DNA from: Phycicoccus elongatus Lp2
GTDB taxonomy: Bacteria; Actinomycetota; Actinomycetes; Actinomycetales; Dermatophilaceae
Direction: 5' to 3'
Assembly (NCBI RefSeq): GCF_000367525.1
Contig: NZ_HF570956.1
Span: 1,922,409 to 1,959,559, forward strand
DNA: 37,151 bases
Every line of letters starts with the position of its first letter. The first letter of the stretch is position 1. Made by a program: the position numbers and the translations under genes. The notes under the pieces are model-generated. The model did no database searches, was not told the DNA's origin, and saw only the letters and a program-made list of their open reading frames with translations. Positions 16,101 through 24,667 of this stretch are shown piece after piece.

Positions 16101-18275
16101 TCGGCCCCCCAGGTGCTCGAGGTTCCCGGCCCCCACGGCATCCGTGAGGTACGGCTGAGCAGCCCCGACCGGCTCATGTGGCCCGATGCCGGCATCACCA
16201 AGGGCGACCTGGCGGCTTATGTGCTCGCGGTGGGGGAGCCGCTCCTGCGCGCCATCGGTGACCGACCGGTGACCCTGCAGCGGTTCCCGGAGGGCATCGA
16301 GGGTGAGGAGTTCTACCAGAAGAATCCGCCCAAGGGGATGCCCGAGTGGGTGCGCACGGTGAGTTGCCGTTATCCGAGTGGGCGGCGGCACGACCAGATC
16401 GTCGTCGACGAGTTGGCAACGGCCGTGTATGCCGTGCAGATGAACACGGTGACCTTCCATCCGTGGCCGGTCCGTGCCGACAACAACGACAACCCAGACG
16501 AGTTGCGAATCGACCTCGATCCCCAGCCCGGCCGTGGCTTCGCCGATGCCGTGGAAGCCGCATTTGCGTTGCGGGAGTTGCTTGCCGAGCTCGGGCTCAC
16601 CGGGTGGGCGAAGACGAGCGGCAACCGGGGAGTGCACGTCTATGCCCGCATCGCGCCGACCCACGAGTTCCTCGACGTGCGTCACGGTGTCATCGGCATC
16701 GCCCGCGAGTTGGAGCGGCGGCTGCCTGATCTGGTGACCTCCTCGTGGTGGAAGGAGGAGCGCGGCGAGCGCGTCTTCGTCGACTTCAATCAGGCCTGCC
16801 GGGACCGCACCATTGCCTCTGCCTACAGCCCCCGGCCGCTGCCGGGTGCGCCCGTCTCGATGCCGGTGACGTGGAAGGAACTTCGGGTGGCGTCGCCGGC
16901 CGACTTCACGGTGCTGACAGTCCCCGAGATCGTCCAGGATCGAGGCGACGCGTGGGCCGGGATCGATGATGCGGTCGGTGAGGTGGCGGCGGCGATTGCG
17001 CTGTGGGACAGGGATGTCAACGAGCATGGGTTGGGTGAGCTGAACTTCCCGCCGGACTATCCGAAGATGCCGGGGGAGCCGCCCCGGGTCCAGCCCAGCA
17101 AACGCCGGCAGGACAAGGCGGACGAGGACTACATGGCCCCCAAGGCCGATCGCGATGCCGCCCTCCGCGAGGAGTGGGGTATGCCGCTCGTGCCGCCGAT
17201 CCCGCCGATGCTCGCCAAGGCGGTCAAGGGTTTCGACGCCAAGGGGGTCAAGGACGCGGATGTCGTCTTCGAGCCGAAGTGGGATGGCTTCCGGTCGATC
17301 ATCTTCCGCTCCGGTGACCGGGTGGAGATCGGTAGCCGCAACGAGAAGCCGATGACGCGCTACTTCCCCGAGGTCGTCGAGGCCGTGCTGGCCAACTTCC
17401 CCGCCAAGTGCGTTGTCGACGGCGAGATCATCGTGCAGCGGCCGGGGGAGGAGCGGCTGGACTTCGAGCTGTTGAGCCAGCGGATCCACCCGGCGGCCAG
17501 CCGGGTCAAGAAGCTGTCGATCGAGACACCGGCGCAGTTCGTCGCCTTCGACCTGCTCGCCCTGGGTGACGAAGACCTCATGGGTCGGCCCTTTGGGGAG
17601 CGACGCGCCCTCCTGGAGGAGGCATTTGCCTCTGTGCAGCCACCGATCCACCTGACCCGCGCGACACGTGAGGTCGACGAGGCGAAGTCGTGGTTCACGG
17701 AGTTCGAGGGTGCCGGGCTGGACGGTGTGATGGCCAAGCCCGCCGACACGGCCTACGAGCCCGACAGACGGGTGATGTTCAAGCTCAAGCACGAGCGGAC
17801 CGCCGACTGCGTCGTCGCCGGCTATCGCACCCACAAGAACGACCCGCAGGCGATCGGTTCCCTGCTGCTGGGCATCAACGGCCCGGACGGTGACCTGCGC
17901 TCGGTCGGGGTCATCGGTGCCTTCCCGATGGCCACCCGTAAGGCGCTCTACGAGGAGTTGCAGGATCTCGTCACCGACTTCGACGACCATCCGTGGAGCT
18001 GGGCCAAACTCGAGGAGGGCGTGCGCACACCGCAGGCGGCCGGCGGCAGTCGCTGGGCTGCCGGCAAGGACCTGTCGTTCACGCCACTGCGGCCGGAGCG
18101 AGTCGTCGAGGTTCGCTATGACCACATGGAGGGCGTCCGCTTCCGCCACACCGCACAGTTCGTGCGGTGGCGCCCGGACAAGGATCCGGCCGACTGCACC
18201 TACGACCAACTCGAGGAGCCGGTCTCCTACGACCTCTCCGAGGTGCTCGGCGGCCCCGAGGGTGCGCGTGGCTGA
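16098..18275 (+). CDS. ligD: LigD-type primase-polymerase fused to ATP-dependent DNA ligase
   Basis: 725 residues. Residues ~5-290 form an archaeo-eukaryotic primase-like polymerase (NHEJ PrimPol): WPDAGITKGDLAAYV, FYQKNPP, the metal-binding ELRIDLDPQPG and TSGNRGVHVY. After a basic linker (~330-365) an ATP-dependent ligase begins with PPMLAKAV and the nucleotidyl-Lys motif EPKWDGFRS (about residue 395), followed by VVDGEIIV and the C-terminal motif region MFKLKHERTADCVV and an OB fold. No phosphoesterase domain is present between them, unlike mycobacterial LigD. The ligase half resembles LigC rather than the LigD ligase. Probable role: gap filling and sealing in end joining or base-excision repair. 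No ku gene is in the window. It overlaps the next gene by 8 bases. Confidence 0.9.
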   Translation: MSAPQVLEVPGPHGIREVRLSSPDRLMWPDAGITKGDLAAYVLAVGEPLLRAIGDRPVTLQRFPEGIEGEEFYQKNPPKGMPEWVRTVSCRYPSGRRHDQIVVDELATAVYAVQMNTVTFHPWPVRADNNDNPDELRIDLDPQPGRGFADAVEAAFALRELLAELGLTGWAKTSGNRGVHVYARIAPTHEFLDVRHGVIGIARELERRLPDLVTSSWWKEERGERVFVDFNQACRDRTIASAYSPRPLPGAPVSMPVTWKELRVASPADFTVLTVPEIVQDRGDAWAGIDDAVGEVAAAIALWDRDVNEHGLGELNFPPDYPKMPGEPPRVQPSKRRQDKADEDYMAPKADRDAALREEWGMPLVPPIPPMLAKAVKGFDAKGVKDADVVFEPKWDGFRSIIFRSGDRVEIGSRNEKPMTRYFPEVVEAVLANFPAKCVVDGEIIVQRPGEERLDFELLSQRIHPAASRVKKLSIETPAQFVAFDLLALGDEDLMGRPFGERRALLEEAFASVQPPIHLTRATREVDEAKSWFTEFEGAGLDGVMAKPADTAYEPDRRVMFKLKHERTADCVVAGYRTHKNDPQAIGSLLLGINGPDGDLRSVGVIGAFPMATRKALYEELQDLVTDFDDHPWSWAKLEEGVRTPQAAGGSRWAAGKDLSFTPLRPERVVEVRYDHMEGVRFRHTAQFVRWRPDKDPADCTYDQLEEPVSYDLSEVLGGPEGARG

Positions 18276-19464
18276 GAGCCGGGCCCTGGGAAACCTGGGT
18301 CGTGCTGCTGTCGGTGCGGGGATCGCGATCGGGTCGGCATCGGCGGCCGCCGGCCTGGGGTCGTTGGCCGGGGCGGCCTATTTTGCGCGCAAGGTGCTCA
18401 CCCCGGACCGTCGCCGCCCCGACGACGTCGTCATCACGTCGATCGGGCGCGATGTGGTCACCGTGTCCGCGACCCCGGACACGGTCGTTCCCGGTCGCTA
18501 TGGACTGTGGCTCGACGGCGGTCTCGGCCATGCCAGGGTCGGCGACATCGTGGCCCACGACGTCGACCACGGCCAGGTGACCCGCACGGTGACCGCTGTC
18601 GACCGCGGCTTTCTCGCCCCGGGCCCGGCGCGCTGGAACGCGTACTACTGGGGTGCCCCTCCGGACGAGTCACTGGGCCTGCGCACCCACCACCTGTCGG
18701 TGCGTGGCGAGTTGGGCATCCTGCCGGCGTGGGTCGTCCCCCCGGCCGATCCTGCCCCCGGCGGTGGTGACCGGTGGGCGATCCTCGTCCATGGCCGCGG
18801 AGCGCGCCGCGAGGAGGCCTTGCGTGCGATCGGCCCCCTGCACGAGTTGGGTTGGACCGCCCTGGTGCCCAACTATCGCAATGACGAGGGCGTCGTTGCC
18901 GGCCCGGACGGCCGGTACAACCTCGGTCTGTCCGAGTGGCGCGACATCGAGGCCGCGATCGATCACGCGGCTCGCCTGGGCGCCCAGGAGATCGTCCTCG
19001 TCGGATGGTCGATGGGCGGGGCCATCGTCCTGCAATTCCTCGACCGTTCGCCATTGTCCCAACTCGTCGACGGCGTCGTGCTCGACGGGCCGGTCATCGA
19101 CTGGGGAGACGTCCTGGCCCACCACGGCCGTTTGCACCATGTCCCGGACCCGGTCCTCGGCCTCTCGCGAGCGATGATGGGCCGACGCTGGGGCAAGCGG
19201 CTCGTCGGTGTCCACGACGTCCTCGACGTCGCCCAGACCGACTGGGTCAGCCGCGCCGACGAACTCACGCACCCCATGCTTCTCATCCATTCGGCCGACG
19301 ACGAGTTCGTGCCGGTCGGCCCGTCCAGGGCTCTCGCGCACCGGCGACCGGACCTGATCCGCTACGAGGAGTTCACCGTTGCGCGGCACTGCAAGGAGTG
19401 GAACGTCGATCCACAACGCTGGGAGTCCGTCCTCACCGACTTCGTCGAGGGACTCAGCGGCTGA
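18268..19464 (+). CDS. alpha/beta hydrolase with N-terminal membrane segment
   Basis: 398 residues. An N-terminal Gly/Ala-rich hydrophobic stretch (residues ~10-35) could anchor it in the membrane. The hydrolase fold occupies ~160-395: oxyanion region ILVHGRGARREEALR, nucleophile elbow GWSMGGA (Ser about residue 247), acid HSADDEFVP and the His in VARHCKEW. A conserved ~120-residue domain precedes the fold. Such proteins are annotated as peptidase or hydrolase of unknown substrate. GTG at 18268 overlaps the ligD stop by 8 bases and has GAGG 6 bases upstream; GTG 18262 is an alternative. Converges with the reductase gene, overlapping by 11 bases at the stops. Confidence 0.85.
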   Translation: MAESRALGNLGRAAVGAGIAIGSASAAAGLGSLAGAAYFARKVLTPDRRRPDDVVITSIGRDVVTVSATPDTVVPGRYGLWLDGGLGHARVGDIVAHDVDHGQVTRTVTAVDRGFLAPGPARWNAYYWGAPPDESLGLRTHHLSVRGELGILPAWVVPPADPAPGGGDRWAILVHGRGARREEALRAIGPLHELGWTALVPNYRNDEGVVAGPDGRYNLGLSEWRDIEAAIDHAARLGAQEIVLVGWSMGGAIVLQFLDRSPLSQLVDGVVLDGPVIDWGDVLAHHGRLHHVPDPVLGLSRAMMGRRWGKRLVGVHDVLDVAQTDWVSRADELTHPMLLIHSADDEFVPVGPSRALAHRRPDLIRYEEFTVARHCKEWNVDPQRWESVLTDFVEGLSG

Positions 19465-20122
19465 GCCGCCACAGAGTCATCAGGGAACCGTCCTCCTCCA
19501 GAACGTGCCGCAGGTCGGCGCGCCCGGCGAGGGCGCCACCGGGCGCGACGATCCGCAACGGATCACCCCCGACCAGCCGCGGCGAGACGGTCAGCGCGAG
19601 GTCGTCGACCAACCCTGCCGCGAGCAGGTCTGCGAAGAGGTGCGGTCCACCCTCGGTGAGCACCCGCGGCATACCCTCGGCCGCGCAGCGAGCCACGACC
19701 CCGGCGAGGTCGACCGCGTCGTCCCCGATCACCCAGACGTCGTCGCCCGCGCGACGTCGCGAGGACTCACACGTCGCGAGCACGACGCGAGTCCGGCTGT
19801 CCCGCAACCCTTCCGGCAGTCGGCCCCGTCGTGACACGATGATCAGGGGCTTGCGGGCCGGCCCATAGTTCTCCACCCGTGCCGTGCCCGCGCCAACCAT
19901 GACGCAGTCGGCGAGCCGCCGGTTGGCGCTGAAGACACGCGCGTCGGCCGGCGTGTTGATCGAGCCGCTGAGACCGTCGGCACCCTGCGCCGCACCGTCG
20001 AGGGTTGAGACGAAGTTGGCCCGCAGCCACCGCGCCCGGGGGAAGGCGTAGAGCCGCTCGAGGGTCGCATCGGACACCGCGCCGGACGGTATGCCGCGCA
20101 GACGGGTGGAGAGGACTCGCAT
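19454..20122 (-). CDS. RibD C-terminal-type pyrimidine reductase family protein
   Basis: 222 residues, the length of a stand-alone RibD_C/DHFR-like reductase. Seen: RWLRANFVSTLDGAAQ, the NADPH-binding VGAGTARVENYGP, and the C-terminal LTEGGPHLFADLLAAGLVDDLALTVSPRLVGG, all standard for the family that reduces diaminopyrimidine riboside phosphates in riboflavin synthesis. No deaminase domain and no rib genes are nearby, so it may act on another flavin- or folate-like substrate. The ATG at 20122 is preceded after 6 bases by CAGACT (leaderless-like), with no ribosome site. Contains a rare ATA codon within a GTATGCCG word (20089-20096). Confidence 0.85.
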   Translation of the reverse strand: MRVLSTRLRGIPSGAVSDATLERLYAFPRARWLRANFVSTLDGAAQGADGLSGSINTPADARVFSANRRLADCVMVGAGTARVENYGPARKPLIIVSRRGRLPEGLRDSRTRVVLATCESSRRRAGDDVWVIGDDAVDLAGVVARCAAEGMPRVLTEGGPHLFADLLAAGLVDDLALTVSPRLVGGDPLRIVAPGGALAGRADLRHVLEEDGSLMTLWRLSR

Positions 20123-20159
20123 CGGCCCAGTCTGGCACCGGACCTGCAAGGATGCGGCC

Positions 20160-21104
20160 ATGGCGAAGACGAAGGACAAGGGCAAGAAGTCGGCCAAGGA
20201 CAAGACCCTGGACAAGACCGCGAAGTCGGCCAAGGCCAAGGCGGAGAAGAAGGGCAAGGAGGCGGCCGCCACGAACTGGACACAAACCCTGCGCGTCGCC
20301 CCTGGCTTCTCCTTGCTCGACCTGGACGCGGAGTCCACCCCCGGGTTTGCCGGTGACAAGGCGGCCGGCCAGTTGGCGCTCGAAGGTATCGACGAGCAAC
20401 TGTCCGAGCTCCAGGAGCGGCTCTATGCCGAGAGCAAGGGTGATCGGAAGCGCTCGCTCCTGCTCGTGGTGCAGGGGATGGACACCTCCGGCAAGGGCGG
20501 GATCATGCGTTACGTCGTCGGCGCCTTCGACCCGCAGGGTGTCAAGCACACGGCCTTCAAGGCGCCGACCAAGGAGGAGCGTGCGCACCCCTTCCTCTGG
20601 CGGATCACCAACGCGCTGCCGCTGCCGGGGGAGATCGGTGTCTTCGACCGGTCGCAGTACGAAGACGTCCTCATCGTCCGGGTCCACGACCTCGTGCCCC
20701 GCACCCAGTGGTCGCGTCGCTACGCGCAGATCAACGCCTGGGAGAAGAAGGTCGCCGACTCGGGCACCACGATCGTCAAGATCATGCTGCACATCTCCAG
20801 CGACGAGCAGAAGGCGCGACTGGGGGAGCGGCTCGACCGTCCGGACAAGTACTGGAAGTTCAACCCCGGTGATCTCGATGAGCGCGCCTACTGGGCGGAC
20901 TACATGCAGGCCTACCAAGCGGCCTTCGACAAGTGCTCCACCGACGTCGCCCCCTGGTTCGTCGTGCCCGCCAACCGCAAGTGGTACGCCCGATTGGCCG
21001 TCGCCAATCTCGTTCTCGAGCACCTCAAGGCGATGGACCCGCAGTGGCCGCCGGCCGACTTCGACGTCGAGGAGCAGAAGGCTCGACTGGCCGCGATGCC
21101 CTGA
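20160..21104 (+). CDS. ppk2: PPK2-family polyphosphate kinase with lysine-rich N-terminus
   Basis: 314 residues. Polyphosphate:nucleotide phosphotransferase, which uses polyphosphate to phosphorylate nucleotides or runs in reverse. Walker A GMDTSGKGG (about residue 105), the lid/substrate region KAPTKEERAHPFLWR and the Walker B-like FDRSQYEDVL are intact, as is the C-terminal NRKWYARLAV. Which nucleotide it uses cannot be told. Residues 3-33 contain 14 lysines in short KDK, KK and AKAK runs with no hydrophobics, an extension not needed for the fold. ATG at 20160 is preceded by AAGG about 8 bases upstream. Divergent from the reductase gene, 37 bases between starts. Confidence 0.92.
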   Translation: MAKTKDKGKKSAKDKTLDKTAKSAKAKAEKKGKEAAATNWTQTLRVAPGFSLLDLDAESTPGFAGDKAAGQLALEGIDEQLSELQERLYAESKGDRKRSLLLVVQGMDTSGKGGIMRYVVGAFDPQGVKHTAFKAPTKEERAHPFLWRITNALPLPGEIGVFDRSQYEDVLIVRVHDLVPRTQWSRRYAQINAWEKKVADSGTTIVKIMLHISSDEQKARLGERLDRPDKYWKFNPGDLDERAYWADYMQAYQAAFDKCSTDVAPWFVVPANRKWYARLAVANLVLEHLKAMDPQWPPADFDVEEQKARLAAMP

Positions 21105-21122
21105 CCGGGGGCGCGTCGTCGA

Positions 21123-22748
21123 TCAGGCGGGGAGGAAGGCGCGGTCGACCAGTGCCCCGGCGTGCGCTGCACTCACCCCGGACAGGGTTCCGAAAGTGTG
21201 GCCGTGCTCGCCACCCAGTCGGGACGCGACGAAGGCGTCCGCGACGATGGCCGGCGAGTGCTGCACCAGCAACGCGGCCTGCAGGGTGATCGCCAGGTGC
21301 TCGACGAGCCGGCGTGCTCGAAGTTGCGCGTCGGCGCCGAGCGCCTCCGCGTGTGCCGACTCGACTCGGTCGATTGCGGCATCGAGGGTCGTGCTGTGCC
21401 CCCTGGCCAGGGCGAGTTCCTTGCCGAGCGCGGCCAGGGCCGCGGGTTGACGGGTGAGGGCGCGCACGACGTCGAGGGCGTTGACGTTCCCCGATCCCTC
21501 CCAGATCGAGTTCAGGGGTGCTTCCCGATAGAGACGGGCCAGACCGTTCTCCTCGACATAGCCCGCGCCTCCGAGGCACTCGAGCGCCTCCGCGACGACC
21601 GGTGGGGTGCGTTTGCAGACCCAGAACTTCCCGACCGCCACGCCGAGCCGTGACACGTCGGTGTCGCCGTGGTCGACGGCCGCCGCCAGCCGTAGCCCGA
21701 GCAGGGTGGCGGCCTCGGACTCGAGAGCCAGATCCGCGAGGACGTTCTGCATCAAGGGCTGATCGACAAGCCGCGCCCCGAAGGCCGACCGATGCCTGGC
21801 GTGCCAGATGGCTCGCGTCAGGGCGGCTCTCATCCCGGCAGCCGAGCCCAGGACGCAGTCGAGCCTGGTCGAGGCCACCATGTCGATGATCGTCCGGATT
21901 CCCCGGCCCTCCTCACCGACGAGGGTTCCGACCGTGCCCTCGAACTCGACCTCGCTCGAGGCATTGGACCGGTTGCCCAATTTGTCCTTGAGCCGCTGAA
22001 CGGCGAAGCGGTTGCGCTCACCGTCGGGTAGCACGCGCGGGACGAAGAAGCAACTGGACCCGGACTCGGTGTTCGCCAGGACGAGGAAGGCGTCACTCAT
22101 CGGCGCCGAGCAGAACCACTTGTGCCCGGTCAGCCGGTGCACGTCCCCGTCGGGGACCGCGACCGTGGTGTTGGCCCGGACATCCGAGCCGCCCTGCTTC
22201 TCGGTCATGCCCATGCCCATCGTCGCGCCCGACTTGGTCGCCAGGGGTGCCAGGGGCGAGTCGTAATGACGGGACGCGATGCGCGGCAGCACCTCGGCGG
22301 CGAGGGTGGGGTTCGAGCGCAGAGCCGGCGCCGCGGCATACGTCATGGAGATGGGGCAGAGGTGACCGGCCTCCGCCTGGGACCACAGGTGGAAGCCGAC
22401 CGCGCGCCGCAGATGTGCAACCGAGCCGGTCGGCCGGGTCCAGGCCTCGGCGGTCAGGCCGTGCCCGATGGCCCGGGCCATGAGCCAGTGATAGGAGGGG
22501 TCGTAGTCGACCTCATCGATCCGCCGGCCGGTGCGGTCGTGGGTGCGCAGGATGGGCGTGTGCCGGTCGGCCCGGTCGGCGTGGGCCTGCGTCGGTTCCG
22601 CGTTGGCCAGACGCCCGAGACCGCCCAGATCGTCGGCATCGCGTGCATCGCCCCACCGTTGGATCGCGTCCACGAGCACGGGATCGGTCGCGAAGAGGTC
22701 GTGGCCGACGAAGTCGGGCACCTGATTCGTCACCTCGTGGGTCGCCAT
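21123..22748 (-). CDS. aidB: AidB-like acyl-CoA dehydrogenase
   Basis: 541 residues, the length of AidB rather than of ordinary acyl-CoA dehydrogenases (~380). Present: GMTEKQGGSDVRANTT (flavin and substrate loop), HKWFCSAPMSDAFLVLA, the FAD-binding CLGGAGYVEENGLARLYRE and SIWEGSGNVNALDVVRAL, and the C-terminal helical AidB extension. E. coli AidB is a DNA-binding flavoprotein of the adaptive response to alkylation; in actinobacteria the physiological substrate is uncertain. The start is preceded by TAGGCT (22758-22763 read leftward) with 9 bases to the ATG and no ribosome site. Divergent from the BrkB gene. Confidence 0.9.
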   Translation of the reverse strand: MATHEVTNQVPDFVGHDLFATDPVLVDAIQRWGDARDADDLGGLGRLANAEPTQAHADRADRHTPILRTHDRTGRRIDEVDYDPSYHWLMARAIGHGLTAEAWTRPTGSVAHLRRAVGFHLWSQAEAGHLCPISMTYAAAPALRSNPTLAAEVLPRIASRHYDSPLAPLATKSGATMGMGMTEKQGGSDVRANTTVAVPDGDVHRLTGHKWFCSAPMSDAFLVLANTESGSSCFFVPRVLPDGERNRFAVQRLKDKLGNRSNASSEVEFEGTVGTLVGEEGRGIRTIIDMVASTRLDCVLGSAAGMRAALTRAIWHARHRSAFGARLVDQPLMQNVLADLALESEAATLLGLRLAAAVDHGDTDVSRLGVAVGKFWVCKRTPPVVAEALECLGGAGYVEENGLARLYREAPLNSIWEGSGNVNALDVVRALTRQPAALAALGKELALARGHSTTLDAAIDRVESAHAEALGADAQLRARRLVEHLAITLQAALLVQHSPAIVADAFVASRLGGEHGHTFGTLSGVSAAHAGALVDRAFLPA

Positions 22749-22812
22749 GGCACTGCGAGCCTACGGCCGTGTCCGGCCCGATGGGGCTCGGGGTGGCCGT
22801 TACCGTGGGTGC

Positions 22813-23931
22813 GTGGTGAGTGCGGGGGTGAGTCCGGCGCGCGCGGTGGCGCGCGAGTGGCTCGCGCGCGTCCCGTGGCTGGAGGCGCTGGCTCGTCTCA
22901 CGCTGGAGACCATTCGTGTGTGCCTGCGGTACCGGGTGACCGGATTGGCCTCGGAGGCCGGCTTCTTCGCGCTCCTGTCGCTTCCGCCCCTCATCCTCGG
23001 GCTCTTCGGTGGGGTCGGCTACATCGGTCGGTGGTTGGGTCCGGTGACCGTGGATCAGGTGCGCAACGCCATCGAGACGTATGCCGCGCGCTTCCTCACC
23101 CCCGATGTCATCAATTCGACCCTCACCCCGACGATCGACGACGTCTTCGGGTCGGGCCGCTTCGAGTTGATCTCGCTGGGCTTCCTGCTGTCGATCTGGT
23201 CAGGGAGCCGTGCCCTCAACGTCTTCCTCGACACGATCTCGATCATGTACGGCCAGTCCGACGTGCGGGGGATCGTGCGCACCCGGGCACTGAGCCTGTT
23301 GCTCTACGTCGTGGCCCTGCTCATCGGGGTGCTCACCATTCCACTGGTTCTCATCGGGCCGACCCTGCTGGGTGAGTTGCTCCCCGATCGCTGGGACTTC
23401 CTCGTGCGGGCCTACTGGCCCGTGGTGTCAATCGTCACCGCGGCGAGCCTGACGAGTCTGTTCCATGTCGCGACACCGCAACGCAGTCCGTGGCTACGCG
23501 ATGCGCCCGGTGCGGCCCTCACGTTGGTCATCTGGTTCATCGCGTCCTTCGTCCTGCGCGGGACGATCGCGGGCTCCTTGGGTGGTGAGAGCACCTCGAT
23601 CTACGGCCCTCTCGCGGCCCCGATCGTCATCCTGATCTGGCTCTACTTCCTCGCCATCGCCGTGCTCATCGGTGCGGCGCTCAATGCGGCGATCCGCACC
23701 CTGTGGCCCTCACCGGAGACCCGAGGGCTGCGCGAGCGGGCGGCAGCCACCGTGCGGCGGCGGATGGTGCGCCGGGCGGCCGATGATCTCAGTGCTCCGG
23801 CGGACGACGATCCACTCTCGCTGCACGGGATCAAGGAAGCGGCCCGGCGACCGCTCACCCCGGTCGGGGGAGGCCGCACCCTGGAGGACGACCTCGCCGA
23901 TGTGCACGAGAGCAGTGGGCCGCCGTCCTGA
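22813..23931 (+). CDS. YihY/BrkB family inner-membrane protein
   Basis: 372 residues with six hydrophobic helices: the first (GFFALLSLPPLILGLFGGVG) after an amphipathic N-terminus, then ISLGFLLSIWSGSRALN, LLYVVALLIGVLTIPLVLI, a fourth near 210, GAALTLVIWFIASFVLRG and IVILIWLYFLAIAVLIGAALNA. This is the layout of the UPF0761/YihY family, once wrongly called ribonuclease BN; function is unknown. The C-terminal ~90 residues are hydrophilic and basic/acidic, probably cytoplasmic. TACCGT at 22801-22806 followed by GTG 22813 suggests a leaderless message; GTG 22816 is an equal alternative. The tRNA cluster follows. Confidence 0.88.
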   Translation: MVSAGVSPARAVAREWLARVPWLEALARLTLETIRVCLRYRVTGLASEAGFFALLSLPPLILGLFGGVGYIGRWLGPVTVDQVRNAIETYAARFLTPDVINSTLTPTIDDVFGSGRFELISLGFLLSIWSGSRALNVFLDTISIMYGQSDVRGIVRTRALSLLLYVVALLIGVLTIPLVLIGPTLLGELLPDRWDFLVRAYWPVVSIVTAASLTSLFHVATPQRSPWLRDAPGAALTLVIWFIASFVLRGTIAGSLGGESTSIYGPLAAPIVILIWLYFLAIAVLIGAALNAAIRTLWPSPETRGLRERAAATVRRRMVRRAADDLSAPADDDPLSLHGIKEAARRPLTPVGGGRTLEDDLADVHESSGPPS

Positions 23932-23933
23932 TT

Positions 23934-23963
23934 TTGGAGAACGCTGCGCCGATGGGTTAATGT
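23934..23963 (+). promoter_or_regulatory. promoter of the tRNA cluster
   Basis: TTGGAG (23934-23939) and TAATGT (23958-23963) are 18 bases apart and lie ~35 bases upstream of the first tRNA, in the only AT-richer stretch of the intergenic region. Confidence 0.6.
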
Positions 23964-23998
23964 CTCCGAGCACGCCAGACGGGAAACCGGATGGATGC

Positions 23999-24071
23999 GC
24001 GGATGTAGCTCAGTTGGTAGAGCGCAACCTTGCCAAGGTTGAGGTCGCCGGTTCGAGGCCGGTCATCCGCT
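23999..24071 (+). tRNA. tRNA-Gly (GCC)
   Basis: Acceptor GCGGATG pairs with CATCCGC. The D arm is AGCTCAGTTGGTAGAGC. The anticodon stem CAACC/GGTTG closes the loop TTGCCAA, giving anticodon GCC. The T arm GCCGG-TTCGAGG-CCGGT is normal. Discriminator T; CCA is not encoded. First of three tRNAs in one transcript. Confidence 0.95.
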
Positions 24072-24094
24072 CGGAGGGTTTTGCCGCCCCCAAT

Positions 24095-24165
24095 GGTGGA
24101 GTGGCCGAGAGGCGAGGCAGCGGCCTGCAAAGCCGCGTACACGGGTTCAAATCCCGTCTCCACCT
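24095..24165 (+). tRNA. tRNA-Cys (GCA)
   Basis: Acceptor GGTGGAG pairs with CTCCACC. The anticodon stem GCGGC/GCCGC closes the loop CTGCAAA, giving anticodon GCA. The T loop is TTCAAAT and the discriminator is T73, the identity base of tRNA-Cys. No encoded CCA. Confidence 0.95.
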
Positions 24166-24182
24166 CGAGTAGGACCTGACTC

Positions 24183-24257
24183 GGGCGATTGGCGCAGTGG
24201 TAGCGCGCTTCCTTGACACGGAAGAGGTCACTGGTTCAAACCCAGTATCGCCCACCA
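24183..24257 (+). tRNA. tRNA-Val (GAC), with encoded CCA; integration site
   Basis: Acceptor GGGCGAT pairs with ATCGCCC. The anticodon stem CTTCC/GGAAG closes the loop TTGACAC, giving anticodon GAC. The discriminator A and an encoded CCA end at 24257. The 3' 24 bases (24234-24257: T arm, acceptor 3' strand and CCA) recur at 29774-29797 at the far end of the integrated element, so the element inserted here and restored the gene with its own copy. Confidence 0.95.
24234..24257 (+). other. attL: left attachment core inside tRNA-Val
   Basis: 24-base direct repeat copy beginning GTTCAAACCCAG and ending CGCCCACCA, identical to 29774-29797. The identity ends sharply on both sides (GG versus AA just before, TCT versus GAA just after). 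Confidence 0.93.
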
Positions 24258-24270
24258 TCTAACCGCAGGT

Positions 24271-24304
24271 CAGAGCCCCTTTCGAGGGGCTCTGGTCGTT
24301 TTCG
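24271..24304 (+). terminator. terminator of the tRNA cluster (element-borne)
   Basis: CAGAGCCCCT and AGGGGCTCTG form a perfect 10-bp stem with loop TTCG, followed by GTCGTTTTCG. It lies 13 bases past tRNA-Val, inside the element, and so replaces the ancestral terminator now found beyond attR. Confidence 0.85.
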
Positions 24305-24305
24305 A

Positions 24306-24321
24306 GAACATACGGGGAACA
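24306..24321. repeat. left arm-type repeat of the element
   Basis: GAACATACGGGGAACA, identical to 29626-29641 at the other end. It reads as two GGGGAACATA-like units 11 bases apart, one helical turn, as expected for integrase N-terminal-domain (arm) binding sites near att. Confidence 0.7.
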
Positions 24322-24361
24322 AGAAACAGCCACTTTTGGCCGCTCCTGACCCCGCGACGCC

Positions 24362-24559
24362 TCAGCGCCAGTTCCCTACGGGCTTAGCATCGATGAAGCG
24401 CTCGATCGACTCGACCTTGATCCGCAGCGTCTTGCGGCCGAGGCGTACGGCGTCGAACTGACCGTCGGCGATGTAGCGACGAACGGTCCGCGTCGACACA
24501 GCGAGCGCGGCGGCAGCGTCGGCGAGCGAGACGAGTCGACGGGAGATGGTGGCAGTCAT
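24362..24559 (-). CDS. excisionase-like small HTH protein
   Basis: 65 residues, nearly all one winged-helix HTH_17-type domain: LVSLADAAAALAVSTRTVRRYIADGQFDAVRLGRKTLRIKV split as recognition helix STRTVRRYIADG and wing AVRLGRKTLRI. Such proteins next to an att site and facing the tRNA are typically Xis factors that bend DNA for excision. AGGAGG lies 5 bases before the ATG. It is intact, whereas the partner integrase at the other end is not. Confidence 0.85.
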   Translation of the reverse strand: MTATISRRLVSLADAAAALAVSTRTVRRYIADGQFDAVRLGRKTLRIKVESIERFIDAKPVGNWR

Positions 24560-24667
24560 GATGACCTCCTGGGTTCGCGACCGTCCGACGACGGCCTCAC
24601 TCCCCCAAGGCCGCGGTCTGTACGCGAGTGGCCATGTATGGCGTGATGTTCCGGTCGCTCTTGGCCC

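Noticed and set aside
15987-18209. 740-codon open frame opposite the ligase fusion
   Set aside because: Antisense shadow; polymerase and ligase motifs are on the + strand.
23999-24257. tRNA-like repeats as a CRISPR or attachment array
   Set aside because: The three units are complete, different tRNAs with normal cloverleafs; no CRISPR repeats exist in the window.
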